7,676 nucleotides of DNA from Pseudomonadota bacterium (GTDB taxonomy: Bacteria; Pseudomonadota; Alphaproteobacteria; Rhodospirillales; Rhodospirillaceae). The position numbers and the translations under genes are program-made. The notes beneath the pieces are model-generated. The model made no database searches. It saw nothing but the letters and a program-made list of their open reading frames with translations, and was not told the origin of the DNA. This document shows positions 1 through 4,839 of the stretch, one piece after another. How positions within the stretch are numbered: the first letter of the stretch is position 1; each line of letters opens with the position of its first letter. The stretch spans positions 1-7,676 of the forward strand of contig JAEWWF010000293.1 in NCBI GenBank assembly GCA_023396465.1, in the 5' to 3' direction.

Positions 1-2
1 CC

Positions 3-368
3 GCCCCCCGGTCGGAGGTGGCGCGGAGCTTCGTCGGCGACCTGCTCAACCACGACCTGCCGGCGCCGGTGGCGGCGCGGCTGGCGGCGGCCCCGGGCGA
101 GGACACCAATCCGCTGCTGCGCATCACTTTCTCCGGCCCGGCGGCCAACACGCCGGTGCTGGGCGAACTGATCGCCGGCAAGGGCTTGCAGGCCAATATC
201 CTGCACGGCTCCATCGACTACATCCAGGACAAGCCCCACGGCGTGCTGACCGTCGAGGTGCTGAACGCCGCGGAGACGCTGGCGCCAACCCTGGAATACC
301 TGTCCGCCAACGGCCTGAAAGGGGAGATCGTCGGTCATGTCGCCGCAACTCGTCGCGCTGCTGCTTGA
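3..368 (+). CDS. metN: Methionine ABC transporter ATP-binding protein MetN, C-terminal part (5' end outside window)
   Basis: The frame is open to the left edge, so this is the last 121 residues of a longer protein; the GTG at 18 is only an internal valine. The Walker A, signature and Walker B motifs lie outside the window. What remains is the regulatory tail: a linker (SFVGDLLNHDLP) and a NIL-type ferredoxin-like domain at about fragment residues 35-110, with RITFSGPAANTPVLGEL, then NILHGSIDYIQ, and a closing GEIVGHV that corresponds to the VEVLGYV end of enterobacterial MetN. In this family the NIL domain binds intracellular methionine and blocks transport (trans-inhibition), while the missing nucleotide-binding domain hydrolyses ATP at the inner membrane. 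Its last 32 nt overlap metI, and metQ follows, which confirms the assignment. A C-terminal alanine/arginine tail (ATRRAAA) looks unconserved. Only the operon context separates it from other NIL-domain ATPases. Confidence 0.93.
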   Translation, partial: APRSEVARSFVGDLLNHDLPAPVAARLAAAPGEDTNPLLRITFSGPAANTPVLGELIAGKGLQANILHGSIDYIQDKPHGVLTVEVLNAAETLAPTLEYLSANGLKGEIVGHVAATRRAAA

Positions 369-1011
369 GGCGCTGAAGGAAACCGCGGTGATGGTGGCCG
401 TTTCCGGCGCCCTCGCCGCCCTTGTCGGCATCCCGCTCGGGGTCATCCTGGTGACCACGGCGCGCGGCCACATCCTGCAAAACCTGACGGTCAACCGGGT
501 GCTGGGGGCGATCGTCAACGCCACCCGCTCCACCCCCTTCATCATCCTGATGGTGGCGATCATCCCGCTGACCCGGATGATCGTCGGCACCTCCATCGGC
601 ACCGCCGCCGCCATCGTGCCGCTGAGCATCGCCGCCATTCCCTTCGCCGCCCGGCTGGTGGAAACCTCGCTGCGCGAGGTCGACCACGGGCTGATCGAGG
701 CCGCCCAGGCCATGGGCGCCTCCCCCTACCAGATCATCGCCAAGGTGCTGCTGCCGGAAGCCTGGCCCGGCATCATCGCCAGCCTGACCATCACCCTGGT
801 CAGCCTGATCGGCTATTCCGCCATGGCCGGCGCGGTCGGCGGCGGCGGCCTTGGCGACCTCGGCATCCGCTACGGCTACCAACGTTTCCAGCCGGAGGTG
901 ATGCTGGCGGTGGTGGTGGTGCTGATCGTGCTGGTGCAGGCGGTGCAGACCTCGGGCGACCTGCTCGCCCGCAAACTCAACAAGCGCAATATCTCCAAGG
1001 AGAAGGCCTGA
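337..1011 (+). CDS. metI: Methionine ABC transporter permease MetI
   Basis: A 224-residue inner-membrane permease, close to the usual length of about 217. It forms the methionine channel as a homodimer bound to two MetN subunits and receives ligand from MetQ. About five hydrophobic segments are visible, near residues 15-40, 54-78, 86-108, 145-167 and 188-205. Residues 121-142 hold the ABC permease EAA motif, EAAQAMGASPYQIIAKVLLP, which docks on the ATPase. NATRSTPFIILMV (61-73) and GYSAMAGAVGGGGLGDLG (159-176) are strong MetI-family signatures. The ATG at 337 lies inside metN; a GGGGAG at 321-326 gives a Shine-Dalgarno site about 10 nt upstream. The stop TGA shares its A with the ATG of metQ (TGATG), so metI and metQ are translationally coupled. 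The C-terminal tail is lysine/arginine-rich (ARKLNKRNISKEKA) and probably cytoplasmic. Confidence 0.96.
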   Translation: MSPQLVALLLEALKETAVMVAVSGALAALVGIPLGVILVTTARGHILQNLTVNRVLGAIVNATRSTPFIILMVAIIPLTRMIVGTSIGTAAAIVPLSIAAIPFAARLVETSLREVDHGLIEAAQAMGASPYQIIAKVLLPEAWPGIIASLTITLVSLIGYSAMAGAVGGGGLGDLGIRYGYQRFQPEVMLAVVVVLIVLVQAVQTSGDLLARKLNKRNISKEKA

Positions 1012-1802
1012 TGGTTTCGCGTACCCTCAAGACCGTGGCGGCCGGTGTGATGGCCGCCGCCCTGGCGGTGTCGGCCGCCGCTGCCGAAACCCTCAAGGTC
1101 GGCGTCACCGGCGGCCCGCACGCCGAGATCATGGAACAGGTGAAGGCGGTGGCGGCCAAGGACGGCCTCGACCTCGACATCATCGAGTTCTCCGACTACG
1201 TGCTGCCCAACGCGGCGCTGAACGACGGCGATCTGCACGTCAACTCGTTCCAGCATCAGCCGTATCTGGACAACCAGATCCGCGATCGCGGCTATCAGAT
1301 CGTCAGCGTGGCGAAGACGGTGATCTTCCCCATGGGCCTCTATTCCAAGACGGTGGCGGATCTGAAGGACTTGGCCGACGGCGCCACCGTCGCCATCCCC
1401 AACGATCCGACCAACGGCGGCCGGGCGCTGCTGCTGGTCCAGTCGGCTGGTCTGGTGACTCTCAGCCAGGGCGCTGGTCTGGCCGCGACGCCCCTGGACG
1501 TGGCCGAGAACCCGAAGACCCTCCGCTTCCAAGAGCTGGACGCGGCGCAGCTGCCGCGCTCGCTCGACGACGTGGCGGTGGCGGCCGTGAACACCAACTA
1601 CGCCATGAGCGCCGGCCTCGACCCGAAGAAGGACGCCATCTTCATCGAGAGCGCCGAAAGCCCCTACGCCAACGTCATCGCCGTGCGCGAGGCGGACAAG
1701 GACGCGGAATGGGTGGCCAAGCTGGTGAAGGCCTACCACTCGCCGGAGGTGAAGCAGTTCATCGCCGACCGCTTCGGCGCCTCGGTGGTGACGGCGTGGT
1801 GA
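1011..1802 (+). CDS. metQ: Methionine ABC transporter substrate-binding protein MetQ
   Basis: A 263-residue periplasmic binding protein of the NlpA/MetQ family, which delivers methionine to MetI-MetN. Residues 1-25 are a signal peptide: basic n-region (SRTLK), an alanine-rich core, and a probable signal peptidase I site in the SAAAA-E region. There is no lipobox cysteine, and no cysteine at all, so it is predicted to be soluble rather than a lipoprotein like E. coli MetQ. Family motifs run in order: VGVTGGPHAEIMEQVK (30-45), the segment ending VNSFQHQPYLD (77-87), AIPNDPTNGGRALLLVQSAG (128-147), LDAAQLPRSLDDV (176-188), NTNYAMSAGL (194-203) and ESPYANVIAVR (216-226). The NDPTNGGR arginine and the NTNY asparagines are at positions that in this family line the ligand pocket (from memory of solved structures, not tested here). 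The start ATG has AAGGAG at 997-1002, 8 nt upstream. A hairpin terminator follows the stop. Confidence 0.95.
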   Translation: MVSRTLKTVAAGVMAAALAVSAAAAETLKVGVTGGPHAEIMEQVKAVAAKDGLDLDIIEFSDYVLPNAALNDGDLHVNSFQHQPYLDNQIRDRGYQIVSVAKTVIFPMGLYSKTVADLKDLADGATVAIPNDPTNGGRALLLVQSAGLVTLSQGAGLAATPLDVAENPKTLRFQELDAAQLPRSLDDVAVAAVNTNYAMSAGLDPKKDAIFIESAESPYANVIAVREADKDAEWVAKLVKAYHSPEVKQFIADRFGASVVTAW

Positions 1803-1826
1803 TCTCGACGCAGCTTTGAGATGCCA

Positions 1827-1854
1827 AACGGCCGGGCGATGTCGCCCGGCCGTT
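1827..1854. terminator. Hairpin terminator between convergent metQ and chemoreceptor genes
   Basis: A perfect 13-bp inverted repeat (AACGGCCGGGCGA / TCGCCCGGCCGTT) with only 2 nt between the arms, so the physical hairpin is about 12 bp with a 4-nt loop. It starts 24 nt after the metQ stop and ends 29 nt before the chemoreceptor stop. On the plus strand it is followed by GCCGTTTCC, a weak T tract, which suits factor-independent termination of the metNIQ transcript. On the minus strand no T tract follows, but the symmetrical hairpin could serve both genes. The pairing is visible directly; termination is inferred. Confidence 0.8.
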
Positions 1855-1883
1855 GCCGTTTCCGTCCGGGGGCGGAACCGGGG

Positions 1884-4268
1884 TCAGGTCTGCTGAAGGT
1901 TGTTCAGGAAGCTGTCCACCTCCCGGCTCAACCCTTCCGCCGTGCTGCGCAGGGTGCGGGCGCTCACCGACACGGATTGGGCATGGTCGCCGGTTTTTTC
2001 GGTGACGGCGCTCAGGCTGCCCATGACGCTGGTGACTTCATGGGTGCGGTCGGCCGCCGCCTGGACATTGCGGCTGATTTCCGCCGTGGCGGCGGTCTGC
2101 TGTTCCACCGCCGCGGCGATGGAGCCGGTGATCTCACTCAGGGTGGCGATGGTGGTGCGGATGTCCTCGATGGCGTCGACGGCGCCCTGGGTCGCGCCCT
2201 GGATCTCGTCGATCTGGTTCTTGATGTCCTCCGTCGCCCGCGCCGTCTGATTGGCGAGGCTCTTGACCTCGTTGGCGACCACCGCGAACCCCTTGCCGGC
2301 ATCGCCGGCGCGGGCGGCCTCGATGGTGGCATTGAGGGCCAGCAGGTTGGTCTGGTTGGCGATGTCGGTGATCAGGTTGACCACCGCCGAGATGCGGGTG
2401 GCGGAGTCGGCGAGGCTGCGGACGGCGCCGCGGGTGGATTCCGCCCGCTCCACCGCCTCGGTGGCGGTGCGGGCGCTTTCCGACACCTGACGGGCGATTT
2501 CCCGGATGCTGGCTTCCAGTTCCTCGGCGGCGGCGGCGACGGTCTGGACGTTGCCGGAGGCGTCCGACGAGGCCGCGCCTGCCCGGTGCCCCTCGGCGGC
2601 GGCCTGGGTGGCGATGCTCACCATGGAGTCCGAGGCGGCGGCCATGTCCTCCGACAGCGAGGTCACCTCACTGGTCACCCGCCGGACGCTGCTCTCGAAG
2701 GCATCGACCATCTGCATGTACTTGGTCACGTCCTCCCAGTTCAGCATCGGGCCGATGTACTCACCCTTCTTGTCGAAGATGGGGGTGACATGGTTTTCGA
2801 TGGTGATGTCGCCCATGCGGAAGCGTCCGGTGTAGGGCAGGCGCGACGGGTCGGACAGCAGGTTGGTGACCACGGCGGGGTTCTTGTGGAAATCGAGCAC
2901 GCTGCGGCCGAGAACCTCATCGGGCGAGCGTCCGAGGTGGCGCCCCATCTTGGCCAGCAGGTCCTTGGCCGCGCGGTTGATGTAGGTGATGCGCAGGGTG
3001 TCCCGCTCGCACATCATCACCTTGGCCGGCTGCACCTCCACCATCTGCCGCAGGCGGAAGGCTTCATCCACCGTCGTCGCCAGATTGCCGAGGGCGGTGG
3101 CGATCTGCCCCAACTCGTCGCGGCGGTTGCGCTCCGGTATCTCCACATCGCTTTCGCCGGTCGAGATATGCTCCACCGCCGCCGTCAGCCGCGTGATCGG
3201 CCGCACCACCGTGTAGCCGAGCGTCAGCCAGACGGCGGCGCCGATCAGCGCCATAATGATGGCCGAGGTCAGCAGGATCGAGTTCCGCACACCGGTGGAG
3301 GCGGTGGCCATATGCGCCTGCGGCACGGTGACCATCACCAGCCAAGGGCTGTCGAAGTCGCCGAAGGTGACGGGATGGAAGAACCGAACCTCGGGCTCGC
3401 CGGCGGTGGGTGACAGGCCGTCGGTGTTGAACGGGCCGCTTCCGGCGCGGGCGAAGGCATCGGCGGGAAAATCGCGGAAGACCTCGCCCGCCATCTTGCC
3501 GATCCACGAGGCATCGGGAGCACCGGAGATCATGCCTTCATGGGAGATGACCACCACCTGACCCGCTCCCATGGGATGGGCCGAGGCGGTCATCGCCGCC
3601 AGCCGGTCGAGGGAGAAGTCGGCACCGATGACACCGATGCCTTTGCCGTCGGCGACCACCGGCACACCGACGCTGACCAGCATGACGTTCTTTTTGCCGG
3701 CCAGTTCCGGGTAGACGATGGGACTGGTCACGTAGTCGCGCCGGCTGTCGCGGGGAACGGTGTACCACGCGTTCTGGGCATTGGATGGACCCGCATAGCT
3801 GGATAGATTTTCCAGAAGGGGGGCACCGGCGATGCGGTTCCAATAGACCAGGAAGCGGCCGGTGTCGTCGCTGCCGACGGTGTTCACATGGTCGCCATCG
3901 CGGCCGTCGAGGGCTTGCGGCTCGAATCCGGCCCAGACGCCGACCAAATCCGGTGCCTTCAGCAGCCAATGGTGGAGGATTTCGATATAGGCGGTGCGAT
4001 CCGGCTGTCCGGTCGCCTGAAGGGCGGTGAACCCTTCCCTGATCCCACGCGCCTGCTCCAAGGCGCGGGAAAACTCCCCTCGGACCTGCTCGGCATAGAA
4101 ACCGGCCTCGGCGGCGCCCGCGTCCCGGCTGAGGGCCCCGGTGGTGGTGGCGGTGCGGTCGGTGACGATGAAGACATTGACGCCGAACAGGACCAACAGG
4201 ACGGCCAGGACCGCCAGGGAGACCTTGGCTTGCAGCCGCAGGCGGCTGCCTCCGGATGATGCTGTCAT
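1884..4268 (-). CDS. Methyl-accepting chemotaxis protein, dCache-HAMP-PAS-MCP signal architecture
   Basis: A 794-residue transmembrane chemoreceptor that would signal through CheW/CheA to bias flagellar motion (family role). Order: TM1 about 16-35; periplasmic double-Cache region about 38-328, with YWNR (142-145), AWY (167-169) and GVIGADFSL (212-220); TM2 about 330-350; HAMP about 351-403 (P357, DELG 384-387); PAS about 411-520, ending NWEDVT; MCP signalling region about 533-788, with the highly conserved tip starting DIANQTNLLALNATIEAAR (635-653), then AGDAGKGFAVVANEVKSLA. There is no C-terminal NWETF-type pentapeptide for CheR/CheB docking; it ends SFLNNLQQT. The start at 4268 is preferred because GGGGGA lies just upstream and leaves a normal short tail before TM1. 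An in-frame ATG at 4289 would add MSIVGDF but has no Shine-Dalgarno sequence. It stands alone, with no che genes beside it. The ligand is unknown. Confidence 0.95.
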   Translation of the reverse strand: MTASSGGSRLRLQAKVSLAVLAVLLVLFGVNVFIVTDRTATTTGALSRDAGAAEAGFYAEQVRGEFSRALEQARGIREGFTALQATGQPDRTAYIEILHHWLLKAPDLVGVWAGFEPQALDGRDGDHVNTVGSDDTGRFLVYWNRIAGAPLLENLSSYAGPSNAQNAWYTVPRDSRRDYVTSPIVYPELAGKKNVMLVSVGVPVVADGKGIGVIGADFSLDRLAAMTASAHPMGAGQVVVISHEGMISGAPDASWIGKMAGEVFRDFPADAFARAGSGPFNTDGLSPTAGEPEVRFFHPVTFGDFDSPWLVMVTVPQAHMATASTGVRNSILLTSAIIMALIGAAVWLTLGYTVVRPITRLTAAVEHISTGESDVEIPERNRRDELGQIATALGNLATTVDEAFRLRQMVEVQPAKVMMCERDTLRITYINRAAKDLLAKMGRHLGRSPDEVLGRSVLDFHKNPAVVTNLLSDPSRLPYTGRFRMGDITIENHVTPIFDKKGEYIGPMLNWEDVTKYMQMVDAFESSVRRVTSEVTSLSEDMAAASDSMVSIATQAAAEGHRAGAASSDASGNVQTVAAAAEELEASIREIARQVSESARTATEAVERAESTRGAVRSLADSATRISAVVNLITDIANQTNLLALNATIEAARAGDAGKGFAVVANEVKSLANQTARATEDIKNQIDEIQGATQGAVDAIEDIRTTIATLSEITGSIAAAVEQQTAATAEISRNVQAAADRTHEVTSVMGSLSAVTEKTGDHAQSVSVSARTLRSTAEGLSREVDSFLNNLQQT

Positions 4269-4278
4269 GAAATCCCCC
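4269..4278 (-). promoter_or_regulatory. Ribosome binding site supporting the chemoreceptor start at 4268
   Basis: Read on the minus strand, the sequence is GGGGGATTTC immediately before the ATG at 4268. The G-run is the only purine-rich, Shine-Dalgarno-like element near either candidate start. The sequence before the alternative ATG at 4289 (CCCGCAGATC) has none. The spacing is short, about 4-5 nt, so this is suggestive rather than decisive. Confidence 0.5.
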
Positions 4279-4408
4279 ACGATCGACATGATCTGCGGGC
4301 GAGTTTACGGCAGCCGATGCCCTGGCGTCATGAAATTCCAGTTAATACTAATTTAGTCCTGTTTCGCGGAGCGATGGGTTGTCACTGTTTCTTGTTGGCG
4401 ATTTCCGC

Positions 4409-4426
4409 GACTTGCGAGGGCAAGTC
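4409..4426. repeat. Perfect 7-bp inverted repeat upstream of the chemoreceptor gene
   Basis: GACTTGC and GCAAGTC flank a 4-nt spacer (GAGG). The element lies about 140 bp upstream of the preferred chemoreceptor start, inside the AT-richer gap. It could be an operator for a dimeric regulator or a small RNA hairpin. The symmetry is direct observation; any function is unproven, and 7-bp repeats can occur by chance. Confidence 0.4.
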
Positions 4427-4474
4427 ATGCGGGGAATTTTACTTTGTGATTATGCGGTTTGGCATAGGGGCGGA

Positions 4475-4515
4475 AAGGGTTGGCAAGGGGCCTCAAGGGA
4501 CACCTTGCCACCCTT
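4475..4515 (-). terminator. Imperfect long hairpin downstream of the VWA/DUF4159 operon
   Basis: The left arm AAGGGTTGGCAAGG (4475-4488) pairs with CCTTGCCACCCTT (4503-4515) over 13 bp with a single bulged T and a 14-nt loop. On the minus strand it lies about 55 nt beyond the small-protein stop and is followed by a pyrimidine-rich stretch (TCCGCCCC) without a real T-run. It may be a second or backup terminator for the operon, or a copy of a dispersed intergenic palindrome. The pairing is visible; the role is inferred. Confidence 0.4.
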
Positions 4516-4560
4516 GCGGAGCGGGGGAAGCGGCCTGAAGGCGCGACTCATCAATCACCG

Positions 4561-4589
4561 CCCCGGCGCTCACTCCTTGCGCGCCGGGG
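4561..4589 (-). terminator. GC-rich hairpin enclosing the stop codon of the small acidic protein gene
   Basis: Read on the minus strand, CCCCGGCGC (4589-4581) and GCGCCGGGG (4569-4561) form a perfect 9-bp stem around an 11-nt loop (GCAAGGAGTGA). The 5' arm is made from the last codons of the small protein, and its TGA forms the 3' end of the loop. No T tract follows on the minus strand (CGGTGATTG comes next), so it is not a classic intrinsic terminator. It may act with Rho, protect the mRNA 3' end, or pause transcription. It is the strongest hairpin at the end of this operon. Confidence 0.5.
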
Positions 4590-4746
4590 TCTTCTCCTTG
4601 TCGTCGCCCTCATTCTGACCGTCTGGCTTTCCCGGTTCGGAGGGAGTCCAGGAGGGAGGGTCGGAGGCGGGGAAACTCTCGTCGATGGTTTCGTCGATGT
4701 CGTCTTCCTCGGCTTCCGGGGGTTGGTCTGGCTTCTTGCCGGTCAT
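4570..4746 (-). CDS. Small acidic proline-rich protein with an ESFPASDPPSW motif (58 residues)
   Basis: An ATG-to-TGA frame of 58 codons. A strong Shine-Dalgarno site, AAGGAG (plus-strand 4753-4758), lies 6 nt upstream of the start. About three quarters of codons end in G or C, as in the neighbouring genes. The protein starts MTGKKPDQPPEAEEDD, has the core ETIDESFPASDPPSW (19-33), and ends DDKEKTPARKE. It holds 18 acidic against 7 basic residues and 10 prolines, with no hydrophobic segment, so it is probably cytoplasmic and disordered. The DESFPASDPPSW core is one I recognise from many small uncharacterised proteobacterial proteins; I know of no established function. It lies 93 bp after the VWA membrane protein on the same strand, so cotranscription is plausible. 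No start codon exists in frame between the upstream stop and this ATG, which fixes the N-terminus. Confidence 0.8.
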   Translation of the reverse strand: MTGKKPDQPPEAEEDDIDETIDESFPASDPPSWTPSEPGKPDGQNEGDDKEKTPARKE

Positions 4747-4752
4747 TGGGGG

Positions 4753-4758
4753 CTCCTT
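4753..4758 (-). promoter_or_regulatory. Shine-Dalgarno site of the small acidic protein gene
   Basis: AAGGAG on the minus strand, 6 nt before the ATG at 4746. This is a near-ideal match and spacing, and it is the main reason to accept so short a gene. Confidence 0.75.
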
Positions 4759-4839
4759 GTCGGCTGGGGGCTCGCCACCCGCGGCGGCGGTCGTTTTGCC
4801 ATCAACGCCAGCCGTGGCCCCGACGTTCGATGTCCCGCC

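Larger units (their letters stand above)
4290..4569. other. Non-coding gap upstream of the chemoreceptor gene
   Basis: About 280 bp between the chemoreceptor start and the stop of the small acidic protein gene. I find no credible gene: the short open frames here have no Shine-Dalgarno site, no recognisable protein motif, and unusual cysteine-rich or proline-rich translations. The part at about 4330-4460 is clearly AT-richer than the flanks (for example TTAATACTAATTTAG at 4342-4356), as expected of a promoter region. The chemoreceptor promoter must lie here, but I could not find a convincing sigma-70, sigma-54 or sigma-28 element at good spacing. Two inverted repeats (4409-4426 and 4475-4515) are listed separately. 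Confidence 0.6.

Noticed and set aside
124..882. A 252-codon minus-strand open frame opposite metN/metI
   Set aside because: It is Asp/Gly/His-rich without motifs, opposite two clearly identified transporter genes.
1855..1880. A second small stem (TTCCG...CGGAA) next to the metQ terminator
   Set aside because: It has only 5 bp plus a mismatch in very GC-rich sequence; not distinguishable from chance.
1821..3413. A 530-codon plus-strand open frame opposite the chemoreceptor gene
   Set aside because: The translation is a His/Gly/Asp-rich string with no domain pattern, typical of the antisense shadow of a high-GC gene, while the minus strand encodes an unmistakable chemoreceptor.
4270..4310. 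A flagellar sigma-28-like promoter (TAAA, then GTCGAT 16 nt later) before the chemoreceptor
   Set aside because: The -10 part matches poorly, and transcription would begin almost at the start codon, leaving no room for the ribosome site.
4450..4551. A 33-codon minus-strand frame starting just after the small acidic protein gene
   Set aside because: It has no convincing ribosome site, and its middle is made entirely of the 4475-4515 inverted repeat, so it is better explained by RNA or DNA structure.
4379..4618. A 79-codon plus-strand open frame in the gap upstream of the chemoreceptor
   Set aside because: It has no Shine-Dalgarno site, runs through two hairpins, and overlaps the well-supported small gene on the other strand; there is no recognisable protein pattern.
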